Positions 36,005 to 44,036 of a stretch of DNA of 44,036 nt are shown piece after piece. The stretch covers positions 12,718 through 56,753 of the forward strand of contig NZ_AOIA01000032.1 of the NCBI RefSeq assembly GCF_000337695.1, given 5' to 3'. Position 1 is the stretch's first letter. Each line of letters begins with the position of its first letter. Position numbers and translations under genes: made by a program. The notes beneath the pieces are model-generated. The model was not told the origin of the DNA and did no database searches. It saw only the letters and a program-made list of their open reading frames with translations. This DNA comes from Natronococcus jeotgali DSM 18795 (GTDB lineage Archaea; Halobacteriota; Halobacteria; Halobacteriales; Natrialbaceae).

Positions 36005-38461
36005 ATGACCGACGGATCAAGCGCGGCCGGGCGGGCGAGCGGGGGCGGTCAGCGACAGGAGCTGACCGCCCGTCTCGCCGTCCCCGGGATGGACTGTCCC
36101 TCCTGCGCCCAGAAGGTCGACAAGAGTCTCCAGCGCGTCGACGGCGTCGTCGACGCCACGCTCCAGCCGACCACCGGCACGGCCAACGTCACCTACGACC
36201 CTACCCGCACTAGCGAAGCCGACGTGGTCGAGGCGATCGAAGGCGCCGGCTACGAGGTCGTCGGGGGCACAGACGCCGACAGCGACGATGGCCGGAACGA
36301 GGCGACCGACGGCGTCGACGTTGCGCCGCCGTCGGAGGTCTGGACGAGTCCTCGAGCGAAGAAGACGTGGATCGGCGCGGCGTTCGTCACTCTCGGCCTC
36401 CTCGTCGAGTTTCTCCTCACCGCCCAGAACGTCGCGGTGGCGAGCGTCCTCGACTATCCGCTTCACGTCGCGGACGTGCTGTTCCTCGGCGCCGTCGCCG
36501 TCAGCGGCGTCCCCGTCGTCCGCAGCGGGTACTACTCCGCGAAGAACCGGAGTCTCGACATCGACCTGCTGATGGGGACGGCGATCATCGCTGCGACCGG
36601 CATCGGCTACTTCGTCGAGGCCGCCACCCTCGCAGTGCTGTTCAGCATCGCCGAACTGCTCGAGGACTACGCGATGGACAGGGCGCGGAACTCCCTGCGC
36701 GAACTGATGGAGCTGTCGCCCGACGAAGCCACCGTCGTGCGTGGCGGCGAGGAAGCGACGGTGCCCGCCGACGAGGTGGAGGTGGGCGAGACCGTGGTCG
36801 TCCGACCCGGCGACAAGATCCCGCTCGACGGGACGGTCGTCGAGGGCGAGAGCGCGGTCGACCAGTCGCCGATCACCGGCGAGAGCGTCCCCGTCGACAA
36901 GACCACCGGCGACGAGGTGTACGCCGGCGCGATCAACGAGGAGGGCTACCTCGAGGTGGAAGTCACGTCGACGGCGGGCGACTCGACGCTCTCGCGCATC
37001 ATCGAGATGGTACAGGGCGCACAGGCGAAAAAGACCGAGACCGAGCAGTTCGTCGATCGCTTCTCGGGCTACTACACGCCGGTCGTGGTCGTGCTGGCGA
37101 TCCTGACCGCCGCCATCCCGCCGCTGGTCATCGCCGACCCCGTATCGGTCGACGTGGCCGGGTACGGGGTTAGCTTCGCCGGCGACTGGCAGACGTGGTT
37201 CATCCGCGGGCTCACGCTGCTGGTGATCGCCTGCCCCTGCGCGTTCGTCATCTCGACTCCGGTATCCGTGGTGTCGGGCATCACCAGCGCCGCGAAGAAC
37301 GGCGTCCTGATCAAGGGCGGCAACTACCTCGAGGCGATGGGCGAGGTCGACGCCGTCGCCATCGACAAGACCGGGACGCTCACGAAGGGCGAGCTCGCCG
37401 TCACCGACGTCGTCCCTGCCGGCGACGCCGACGAGGCGACGCTGCTCCGCCACGCCGCCGGACTGGAACGGCGCAGCGAGCATCCCATCGCCGCGGCGAT
37501 TCTCGCTCGCGCCGACGAGGCTGGCGTGGGCGATCTACCCGACCCGACGGGCTTCGAGAGCCTGACGGGCAAGGGAATCCGCGGGGAGATCGGCATCTCC
37601 GGCGAAGCCGGAGGCTCGTCGGACTCGTCCGACGGTGGCGAGACGTACTACGCCGGAAAGCCCGCGCTCTTCGAAGAACGGGGCTTCGACCTCTCGCGGG
37701 CACACCGCGAGACGGACGGCGCCGGGGGCGGAGCGACCGGGAACTCGTCGGACCATCGATCCGACGGCGGCGTCGTGGCGGAAGAGACGGCCGAGTCCGA
37801 CGACGGAGCGTTCGCCGAGGACGCGCTCGCCGCACTGGAGCGGGAGGGCAAGACGGTCGTCATCGTCGGGACGGAATCGGAGCTGCTGGGTGCCATCGCC
37901 ATCGCCGACGAGGTGCGTCCCGCCTCGAAGCGGGCCGTCCAGCGCCTGCAGGAGCTTGGTGTCGAGCGCGTCGTGATGCTGACCGGCGACAACGAGGGCA
38001 CCGCCCGCGCCATTGCCGAGGAAGTCGGCGCCGACGAGTACCGCGCCGAACTCCTGCCGGACGAGAAGGTCGATGCGGTCGAGGAGTTGCAGGCGGAGTA
38101 CGGCGAGGTTGCGATGGTCGGCGACGGAATCAACGACGCGCCCGCACTCGCCACCGCGGAGGTCGGCATCGCGATGGGCGCGGCCGGTACCGACACCGCA
38201 CTCGAGACCGCGGACATCGCGCTGATGGGCGACGACGTCGGGAAACTACCGTACCTGTACGAGCTGTCGCACACTGCAAACGGCGTGATCCGACAGAACG
38301 TCTGGACGAGCCTCGGCGTGAAGTTCCTGCTCGCGCTCGGCGTACCGCTGGGACTGGTGAGCGTCGCGGTCGCGGTCGTCGTCGGCGACATGGGGATGAG
38401 CCTCAGCGTCACCGGGAACGCGATGCGGCTGTCGCGAATCGAACCCGATCGGCTCGAGTGA
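36005..38461 (+). CDS. PIB-2-type heavy-metal ATPase (Zn/Cd/Pb/Co export)
   Basis: The 818-residue metal pump has an N-terminal HMA domain with Cys31 and Cys34 in GMDCPSCAQ, then eight helices. ITGESVP is the actuator motif. Cys410-Pro-Cys412 is the transport site, Asp454 in DKTGTLTKGE the phosphorylated residue and SEHPIAAAIL the nucleotide-site HP motif. Lys773 (VKFLL) and Asp795 (VGDMGMSLSV) match the ZntA Lys693/Asp714 pair, which points to zinc, cadmium or lead over copper. The nucleotide domain carries a Gly/Ser/Asp-rich insertion (about residues 535-605). Confidence 0.95.
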   Translation: MTDGSSAAGRASGGGQRQELTARLAVPGMDCPSCAQKVDKSLQRVDGVVDATLQPTTGTANVTYDPTRTSEADVVEAIEGAGYEVVGGTDADSDDGRNEATDGVDVAPPSEVWTSPRAKKTWIGAAFVTLGLLVEFLLTAQNVAVASVLDYPLHVADVLFLGAVAVSGVPVVRSGYYSAKNRSLDIDLLMGTAIIAATGIGYFVEAATLAVLFSIAELLEDYAMDRARNSLRELMELSPDEATVVRGGEEATVPADEVEVGETVVVRPGDKIPLDGTVVEGESAVDQSPITGESVPVDKTTGDEVYAGAINEEGYLEVEVTSTAGDSTLSRIIEMVQGAQAKKTETEQFVDRFSGYYTPVVVVLAILTAAIPPLVIADPVSVDVAGYGVSFAGDWQTWFIRGLTLLVIACPCAFVISTPVSVVSGITSAAKNGVLIKGGNYLEAMGEVDAVAIDKTGTLTKGELAVTDVVPAGDADEATLLRHAAGLERRSEHPIAAAILARADEAGVGDLPDPTGFESLTGKGIRGEIGISGEAGGSSDSSDGGETYYAGKPALFEERGFDLSRAHRETDGAGGGATGNSSDHRSDGGVVAEETAESDDGAFAEDALAALEREGKTVVIVGTESELLGAIAIADEVRPASKRAVQRLQELGVERVVMLTGDNEGTARAIAEEVGADEYRAELLPDEKVDAVEELQAEYGEVAMVGDGINDAPALATAEVGIAMGAAGTDTALETADIALMGDDVGKLPYLYELSHTANGVIRQNVWTSLGVKFLLALGVPLGLVSVAVAVVVGDMGMSLSVTGNAMRLSRIEPDRLE

Positions 38462-38615
38462 CCGGCATCCCCGGCTCTCAGCCGTGTGGCGTCTCTCGCC
38501 ACGAGAGTCCAGGGGTGAACTGCGTCGGAACCGTCGCGAAACGGATACCGACTCGCAGCGAGTCGATCGCTGCGGACGGCGCGGTCTCGCTCGCCGGAGA
38601 TCCTCGAGGGGGCGG

Positions 38616-38954
38616 TCAGTCCTCGGTCCAGTACATTAGGTCCTCCCTGCCGGTTCCGCAGTTCGGACACTCGTCGGGGAGACCGTCGTCGATCTCGCCC
38701 ATCTCGCCACAGTCCATGCACCGCCACATCAGTTCGGCCTCGCCGAAGGCCTGCCCCGAACGGGCGTGTTCGACGCTCATCGCCTCGGCGCCCTCGCGGG
38801 TCGTCACGAAGAACCCGCTCTGTTCGAAGCCCCGGACGCGACCGAGTTCGTTCCCGTCCTCGTCGTAGACTTGCTGGCCGAGATTGACCTCGTGGACGTC
38901 CTCGATCGCCTCTTCGTCGCCCTCGCTCGCCGGCGTCTCGCCAGTTTCTACCAT
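38616..38954 (-). CDS. Rubredoxin-like zinc-ribbon protein, DUF7130-like (copy 2)
   Basis: The 112-residue paralogue of the protein at 34349-34648 has the same order: acidic N-terminus, PRC-barrel-like QVYDEDGNELGRVRGFEQSGFFVT, core SVEHARSGQAFGEAELMWRC, CMDC and CPNC knuckles, and the YWTED end. It has a longer acidic leader (about 14 residues). ATG 38954 is followed by a typical acidic start, and a TATA-like CTTTATC lies about 28 bp upstream. It is convergent with the metal ATPase. Confidence 0.75.
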   Translation of the reverse strand: MVETGETPASEGDEEAIEDVHEVNLGQQVYDEDGNELGRVRGFEQSGFFVTTREGAEAMSVEHARSGQAFGEAELMWRCMDCGEMGEIDDGLPDECPNCGTGREDLMYWTED

Positions 38955-39086
38955 GGGCGGCCGTACACCGGCGACGGCGATAAAGCTACAGCGTGCATTG
39001 TGCAAGCGGTCGTCCGGAGTTCCGCGCCGCGAGAGCCGAACGCCGACGAGGGCGCCGCCGCACCGTCACATGATTCGAGGAGGAAG

Positions 39087-39106
39087 CCCACGACTGTAGT
39101 CGTGGG
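39087..39106. repeat. Hairpin repeat, copy 1
   Basis: CCCACGACT and AGTCGTGGG form a 9-bp stem separated by two bases, preceded by AAG. Copy 2 is at 39472-39491. Confidence 0.85.
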
Positions 39107-39471
39107 AGGAATCCAACAGTCCCCCTGATCCCGCCGCCGAGAGCACGGCTGGTTTCGTCACCGCTATTATTAAGTGTCAATAGAAACATGATTAGGTTAC
39201 ACTCTCGGTCGGCCAAATGTGTCGGCCGTGGAGGGGCCTCCGTAGGTAGGCCCTGAAGTCGGGGACGGATGATACAGCGCCCCTCTGGTCGGATTGCCCG
39301 ACCATGACGCGGTGAGAGTCCACCGATAATTAAAGCGGTGTGAGGCAGATTCGGACCCAGACCACGGTCGGAAAACCACGCAGGAAATCCCTCCGTGTGA
39401 CTGACCTTCTGTCGTACAACCCGCCCGTGGCGACGGACGAAGCGTGGGCCGAAGCCCCTCGCGGGGGAAAG

Positions 39472-39491
39472 CCCACGACTTCAGTCGTGGG
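39472..39491. repeat. Hairpin repeat, copy 2, abutting the polC stop
   Basis: It has the same 9-bp stem as copy 1, with TC between the arms and the same AAG on the left. It ends four bases from the polC stop codon (39496-39498), so it may also end polC transcripts. Confidence 0.85.
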
Positions 39492-39495
39492 TAAC

Positions 39496-42400
39496 TTACA
39501 TGAAGTCCTCGATGCCGGACTGCTTGTTCTTGTCGTTCTCGAAGATGCTCTCGAGCGAGCGTTCCAGAACCTCGAGGCGCTGTTTCGTGTAGTCCCGGCA
39601 GTCGTACTCGTCGGCGACCTGGATCGCGGTCTGCATGTACTTGTTGACCGAGCCCTGGTGGACCGTGAGGTTCACCCGGCCGCCACACTCCCGGCAGTCC
39701 CCGGTCAGGGGCATCCGGCGGAACTTCTCGCCGCAGTCGAGACAGCGGGTCTCCTGGCGGGAGAAGGCCCGCAGGTTCCCGATCAGGTCCGGCAGGAAGT
39801 GGTACTCGATGACCCGCTCGGCGACGTCGGTCTCGTCGACTGACCGGAGCTTCCGCGAGAGCTCGAGCTGGGCGTCCATCTTCTCCATCATCGACCCCAG
39901 CGTCTTGTACGCCGACAGATCCGGCCCCATTGCGATGTCGGTGACGTCGTGGGTGTGTTCGAACCCGGTGTACTCGCCGTCGGTGCCCAGCGTGTCCTCG
40001 CCGATCCGAATGTCGACTTCCTCGGGATCGGCCTGCTCTACGGTCGCCTCGTAGAACTCGCGGGGGTACCGCGAGACGATGTCCATGTTGTGTGCCTCGT
40101 CGTCGATTTCGGAGGGGTCGATCCTCGAGGACATGACCAACGGTGCGTCCATCTTTCCCCCCCGCTGATTTGGCAGGAAGCTTTCACTAAAGTTCAACAA
40201 CCCGTCCATGAGAAGCATCACGCAATCCTCGTCTCCGTCGCAGTTCCGACGCTTCGCGGCGTGAAAGTACGGATGCGCGTATCCGACTGCTGCGCTCGTG
40301 AAACCGATCACTCTCCCGACAGTTGCGGCGCTCGTGTGCGGTGCCATCCCGAAGACGAGTTCGCCGACGAGGTCCTGGCGGTCCTCGAGCTCGTAGAACG
40401 GATCGAGCCCGTAGTAGGACTCGAGGAGGTCGTCGATGAAGTCGGCGGTCTTGAGCATGTGCTCGGCGGCGCCGTCCGAGAGGACGATATCCTGGACCTT
40501 CAGCTCGACCAGCTGGTCGTCGTGGACGAGCGGGTCGCCGCGGAGGTCCGTCTCGTAGCCCAGCGCCCGGAGCTGGCCGACGTCGACATCGAGCTCGCTG
40601 GCCCGCACGGAGGTGACGGGCAGGTCGGTCATGTCGTAGCGGACGGTGCCGTCTTTGAACGTCGAAACGTCGTGTTTGGCCCGCAGTACGCCCTTCTCGA
40701 TCGGTTCGGGGACCTTCGTCGTCGAGGTCAGTCCCTTCACGCCCTTGAGGATCTCGAATGCGTTCTCGCGCTCGCCGACGGACTCGAGGGCGTCGCGGTA
40801 CTCCGCGTTCAGATCGACCTCGCGGACCTCGACGCAGGTCGCCTCGACCTCGCAGCGGTCGCACTCGACGCGGCCGGCCTCGTCGGGGTCGACCCGGCTG
40901 TCGCAGTCCGGACAGCGGTAGTCGGGGGTCGTGCGCTCGTTGCAGTCCGGACAGCGGTTCTCGAAGGTCTCGGTCCCGCAGTTCTCACAGCGCTGGCGAC
41001 CGATCTGTAGTTCGACGACGCCGGGCGTATCCGACATCGTCTCGGCGTGTTTGGCCGCGTCCGCGACGTTTCGCTGGGGACCGCCGGCCTCGCCGATCGG
41101 AAACAGCGTGTGGACCGGCGGGCTCAGGTCCCGGCGCTCCGATTTCTCGGGCCGACCCATCCGGTTCCCGATCCGCGTCGGGGCGCGCTCGCGCACTCGA
41201 AACGGAGCGACCTCGTTGACCGCCTCGATCGCGTTGTCGCCCTCCCGCTCGTGGCCCCACGTCCGGGCTCGGACGGAAAGGTCGTCCTCGGACCAGGTGC
41301 GCTCGAGTTCGACGGTCGGTTCCTCGAGGGCCGAGTCGGCGTCGGCCGCCCGTTCGGAGGCGCCGTCGGCCGAGGTTCGCCGGATCTCGCAGCCGACCGA
41401 GCGGGCGAACGGTTGCCAGTCGTCGACCTCGAGGCGGTCCTCGCGCTGTCGGTGTTCGATCACGATCGTCTCGAGGGCCTCGCGGACGGCGTCGGTGCGC
41501 TCGAGGACGAGCGTCTCCCCGGCGTCGTCGAGGCGGGCGTCGGCGACGGCCGCGGCGAGCGTACAAAAGTCCTCGACGGAGAGATCGTGCCAGAGGTAGG
41601 TGTAGGCGGGGTGGAGCGGCGCGTCGTACTCGCGAGCCCACTCGAGGGCGCGGTCGGCGTCGGGATCGGTGAGATCGATCCGGGGGTCGTCCCGGAGCGC
41701 CCGGACGTCGGCGCCCGCGGCCTCGAGGTCCTGGATCCACCACTCGGGCGCGTAGGAGGCGGGTGCGAGCGGGTGGTTGTTCTCGACGAACTCGCCGTAG
41801 TTGACGAGGTACTCGCCCAGATCGAGGATCTTCTCGACGCCGTTTCTGATCGCTTTGGCCTCCTCGGGGTCGTCGATCCGGCGGACGTCGCCGTTGGCGA
41901 GTTTGACGGTCGGCCCCTCGATGGAGTCGACGGGAACGACCCCCGCCGCTTTGCCGGGGCGTTCGGTCTTGATCTGGGTGCCCGTCGCGAGGAAGTCGTC
42001 GACCAGGTGCATCGCGGCGGGGTGGACGCCGGCGGTCGCGAAGCCGTGGTTGCGCGCCCGGCCGTAGCGCAGCCGGAACCCGCCCTCGGCGCAGGGGTGA
42101 GAGAAGACGGGACGTCCGGCGATCAGGTCCCGGAGGAACTTCTTCGACTCCCCGACGCGGGGCGGGCCGGCGGAGTTGCCGCTCTCGTCGGTAGCGGGCT
42201 CGTCCTCGGCGTCGCCGTCGTCCGCGGGTTCCTCGGCGTCGTCGGCCTCGTCCTCGTCGCCGTCGTCCGCGCCGTAGTTGCCGTCGATCAGGTCCTGTAG
42301 CCACGGCCAGTCGATCTCCTCGAGATTGCGGGTGTACCGCTGGATCTTCGGCGCCTTGAGCGCGATCCCCTCCGCCAGAACCAGGCACATCCCCCCGCGG

Positions 42401-43110
42401 GCGCCGTTGGTGTCGACCCGCTCGAGGTCGCGAAAGCCCGAGACCTCCTCGTCGCCGGTGGCCTCGCCGTCGAGCATGATCGGCATGTGCTCGGCGATGA
42501 ACTTCGTCTCGTCGTCCTTCGGCGTGTACTGGAGGCCGGTCTCCTTGTCGTAGAGGCCGATCTCCTCGGCGTAGCGCTCGACTTCCTCGTCGCGGGCCGC
42601 GTACTGCTCGATACCGACTAGCGCCCGCGTGTAGTCGGCCACGAGGACGGAAAGCGCCTGGGCGGTCCCGCCCGCCGAGCGGATCGGGCCCGCGTAGTAG
42701 ACGTTGACGAACTCGGTGCCGTCGTCGTTGGTGAGGATCTCGACCTTGTCGATCCCCTCGATCGGCGCGGCGACGACCCCTTCGGTGAGCAACGCGACCG
42801 CGGTCCGGACCGCGCCCTCGACCTTGCCCGCTTTCGTCTCGTAGTCGCCGACCTCGCCCTCGGCGAAGTCCTCTGCGAGCACGAGCGCGGCCTCCTCGCG
42901 GCTCATCTCGCCCTCGAGTTCGCGGACCCGCTCGGCGACGCCGTCGATTCCGAGGATGTTCTCGACGCGGTCGGCCATGTCCTTCGCGACCGGGATCTCG
43001 ACCTCGGGCTCGGGGTCCCCGCCGCGCTCTTTGGCCCGCTCGGCGACGTCGAACGCCTCGTCTAACTGGGACTCGAGCCGCTCGAAGTAGCGTTCGTCTT
43101 CCGCGCGCAT
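39496..43110 (-). CDS. polC: DNA polymerase D large subunit (DP2)
   Basis: This is the catalytic subunit of the archaeal replicative polymerase D. It has 1204 residues. The start at ATG 43110 gives the family N-terminus ERYFERLESQLDEAFD. Cys4 zinc knuckles lie in the region with CENCGTE, CPDCNE, CPDCDS and CDRCEV. The catalytic core is NCDGDEDCVMLLMDGLLNF with acidic metal ligands, followed by LPNQRGGKMDAPLV. A C-terminal zinc site, CLDCGEKF with CRECGGRV, precedes the end DFM. The length shows no intein, although many haloarchaeal polC genes carry one at the catalytic core. A low-complexity acidic insert lies near residues 278-318. Confidence 0.97.
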   Translation of the reverse strand: MRAEDERYFERLESQLDEAFDVAERAKERGGDPEPEVEIPVAKDMADRVENILGIDGVAERVRELEGEMSREEAALVLAEDFAEGEVGDYETKAGKVEGAVRTAVALLTEGVVAAPIEGIDKVEILTNDDGTEFVNVYYAGPIRSAGGTAQALSVLVADYTRALVGIEQYAARDEEVERYAEEIGLYDKETGLQYTPKDDETKFIAEHMPIMLDGEATGDEEVSGFRDLERVDTNGARGGMCLVLAEGIALKAPKIQRYTRNLEEIDWPWLQDLIDGNYGADDGDEDEADDAEEPADDGDAEDEPATDESGNSAGPPRVGESKKFLRDLIAGRPVFSHPCAEGGFRLRYGRARNHGFATAGVHPAAMHLVDDFLATGTQIKTERPGKAAGVVPVDSIEGPTVKLANGDVRRIDDPEEAKAIRNGVEKILDLGEYLVNYGEFVENNHPLAPASYAPEWWIQDLEAAGADVRALRDDPRIDLTDPDADRALEWAREYDAPLHPAYTYLWHDLSVEDFCTLAAAVADARLDDAGETLVLERTDAVREALETIVIEHRQREDRLEVDDWQPFARSVGCEIRRTSADGASERAADADSALEEPTVELERTWSEDDLSVRARTWGHEREGDNAIEAVNEVAPFRVRERAPTRIGNRMGRPEKSERRDLSPPVHTLFPIGEAGGPQRNVADAAKHAETMSDTPGVVELQIGRQRCENCGTETFENRCPDCNERTTPDYRCPDCDSRVDPDEAGRVECDRCEVEATCVEVREVDLNAEYRDALESVGERENAFEILKGVKGLTSTTKVPEPIEKGVLRAKHDVSTFKDGTVRYDMTDLPVTSVRASELDVDVGQLRALGYETDLRGDPLVHDDQLVELKVQDIVLSDGAAEHMLKTADFIDDLLESYYGLDPFYELEDRQDLVGELVFGMAPHTSAATVGRVIGFTSAAVGYAHPYFHAAKRRNCDGDEDCVMLLMDGLLNFSESFLPNQRGGKMDAPLVMSSRIDPSEIDDEAHNMDIVSRYPREFYEATVEQADPEEVDIRIGEDTLGTDGEYTGFEHTHDVTDIAMGPDLSAYKTLGSMMEKMDAQLELSRKLRSVDETDVAERVIEYHFLPDLIGNLRAFSRQETRCLDCGEKFRRMPLTGDCRECGGRVNLTVHQGSVNKYMQTAIQVADEYDCRDYTKQRLEVLERSLESIFENDKNKQSGIEDFM

Positions 43111-43111
43111 C

Positions 43112-43204
43112 TCAGTGCCGGCGCTCGAACCCGGTCGTCTCGTCGTCCTCGCGCTCGGAACTGCCAACGGGTCCGTCCGCGGTTCCGGCGGCTCGATCGT
43201 TCAT
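43112..43204 (-). CDS. Possible 30-residue leader ORF upstream of polC
   Basis: An ORF from ATG 43204 ends with TGA one base before the polC ATG. A TATA-like CTTTTTCC is centred about 28 bp upstream of 43204, so a leaderless transcript would begin with this ORF. The peptide is hydrophilic (MNDRAAGTADGPVGSSERED and onward). Coding is not proven. Confidence 0.4.
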   Translation of the reverse strand: MNDRAAGTADGPVGSSEREDDETTGFERRH

Positions 43205-43362
43205 ACGAGACTACTGTGACGGCCAGTGGAAAAAGCTCACCGTTCGCCGTCGCGGGCGCGGCGCCGCCTCGACGGGAGCGGCGAGCGCGTCGGACCGACG
43301 GCCTGTACGGTCCTGTACACGAGACGCCGACCCTGGTGGTAGATATCACCGGAATACCAAAA

Positions 43363-43370
43363 CATATATT
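43363..43370 (+). promoter_or_regulatory. TATA box of the solute-binding protein gene
   Basis: CATATATT is centred about 31 bp upstream of ATG 43398, within an AT-rich tract. Confidence 0.6.
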
Positions 43371-43397
43371 ACCGTTGGTTTGGTCATTTGTCACAGT

Positions 43398-44036
43398 ATG
43401 TCACGACACATACCCGGGTTGACCCGACGGCGACTTCTCGCATCGGGAGCGGCGGTCTCCGCGGGGGCCGTCGCAGGGTGCATCGGGGGGGACGAGGAGG
43501 GAGACGGCGAGACCGGAACGTTCCACTTCACGCAGGAACAGTCCCGCGAGGAGAACTTCGATCCGATCGTCTCGAACGATGCCTACAGCTTCCAGGTCAT
43601 TAACCTGGTTTTCGACGGGCTCTACGAGTACGGCGAGGGGCTCGAGCTCCAGCCGAAGATCGCGACCGGCGAACCGGACGTCGAGAACGACGGAACCCGC
43701 TTCGTCTTCGAGATCCAAGAGGGGGTCGAGTTTCACAACGGCGACGAGGTAACCGCCTCGGACGTCGCCCACTCGTTTACCGCGCCGGTCGAGGAGGAGA
43801 CCGAGAACGCGGCGGAGTACGACATGATCGAGAGCACCGAAGTCGTCGACGACTACCAGCTGCAAGTCGACCTCGGAGAGCCCTACGGGCCGTTCGAGCT
43901 CTCGACGATGGGCGTCCCGGTTGTTCCCGAGGGGGTCCGCACCGACGATCCCGACGCGTTCAACACCGATCCGGTCGGTTCGGGTCCGTTCACGTTCGCC
44001 GAGCTCGAGGAAAACGAGTACGTCGAACTCGAGCGG
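43398..44036 (+). CDS. ABC transporter solute-binding lipoprotein, family 5 (N-terminal part)
   Basis: The gene runs off the right edge; 213 residues are visible. A Tat signal (TRRRLLASGAAV) ends in a lipobox AGC, so the protein should be a lipoprotein outside the cell. The family 5 (DppA/OppA) pattern follows: NLVFDGLYEYGEGLELQPKIA, FVFEIQEGVEFHNGDEVTASDVAHSF and GSGPFTF. Such proteins bind peptides, nickel or other solutes for an ABC importer, whose other genes would lie downstream beyond the window. Confidence 0.93.
   Translation, partial: MSRHIPGLTRRRLLASGAAVSAGAVAGCIGGDEEGDGETGTFHFTQEQSREENFDPIVSNDAYSFQVINLVFDGLYEYGEGLELQPKIATGEPDVENDGTRFVFEIQEGVEFHNGDEVTASDVAHSFTAPVEEETENAAEYDMIESTEVVDDYQLQVDLGEPYGPFELSTMGVPVVPEGVRTDDPDAFNTDPVGSGPFTFAELEENEYVELER

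Larger units (their letters stand above)
38955..39495. other. Hairpin-bounded non-coding block next to polC
   Basis: This 541-bp gap holds no convincing gene. Two near-identical hairpins lie 385 bp apart (39087-39106 and 39472-39491). Between them are further short stems: CGGCC/GGCCG (about 39212-39230), GGGCCT/AGGCCC (about 39235-39254), GGTCGG/CCGACC (about 39279-39295) and CACCG/CGGTG (about 39318-39341). This looks like the end region of an IS200/IS605-type element or a structured RNA, without a TnpB or TnpA gene. Confidence 0.45.

Noticed and set aside
39340-39495. Plus-strand frame between the hairpins (MRQIRTQTTVGK...)
   Set aside because: It runs into the antisense of polC and has no TnpB or other motif; the region looks structured, not coding.

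Overview
The window comes from a halophilic archaeon (class Halobacteria). It is very GC-rich and its predicted proteins are rich in Asp and Glu. It carries archaeal information-processing genes: TBP, aIF1A, the large subunit of DNA polymerase D, an RFC small subunit, a DHH/RecJ-like nuclease, tRNase Z and a G10-type tRNA methyltransferase. It also carries families typical of haloarchaea: halocyanin-like cupredoxin, Tat lipoproteins, Bat/HTH_10-type and TrmB-type regulators, and many small zinc-ribbon proteins. Placement below class level (perhaps Natrialbales) is only a guess.

Layout. 1-4.1 kb: end of an MFS transporter, a halocyanin-like Tat lipoprotein, an EamA transporter, a zinc-ribbon membrane protein and a class V aminotransferase. 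4.2-13.4 kb: aIF1A, a 59-residue membrane protein, a DUF460/COG2433 RNase H-fold protein, an aldo/keto reductase, a zinc-finger protein, tRNase Z, a DUF7282-like exported protein, an RFC-like ATPase, a hotdog thioesterase and a tRNA methyltransferase. 13.4-19.3 kb: TBP, a winged-helix protein, an SDR with a 14-bp palindromic operator, hisG, a DUF5789 protein, a PHP phosphoesterase, a small Cys/His protein, a zinc-type ferredoxin and a TrmB regulator divergent from a sodium:solute symporter. 21.0-29.6 kb: a tetrapyrrole cluster (hemB, hemL, hemC, cobA, hemD) interrupted by an Amt-PII fusion, a membrane protein and a truncated haemoglobin. 29.7-34.3 kb: small membrane protein, RecJ-like protein, hypothetical protein, DUF5783, NifU-like protein and a ketopantoate reductase-like protein. 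34.3-39.0 kb: a metal module of an HTH_10 regulator and a PIB-type ATPase, framed by two paralogous rubredoxin-like proteins. 39.0-43.2 kb: a hairpin-bounded non-coding block and polC. 43.4 kb to the end: the start of a peptide-type ABC solute-binding lipoprotein.

How the genes work together. hemL and hemB make the pyrrole precursor, hemC and hemD convert it to uroporphyrinogen III, and cobA diverts that toward sirohaem, haem and cobalamin. The globin inside the cluster is a likely haem consumer. The Amt-PII fusion imports ammonium under a nitrogen-status sensor carried on the same chain. In the metal module, a Cys-rich regulator and a perfect palindrome upstream of the ATPase TATA box suggest metal-responsive export.

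A recurring architecture is a TATA-like box centred about 26-31 bp upstream of the chosen start codon, which implies leaderless transcripts; it decided many starts. At amt, the RecJ-like gene and polC the predicted transcription start instead falls on a short upstream ORF that overlaps or abuts the main start codon. No tRNA, rRNA, CRISPR array or intact transposase gene was seen.
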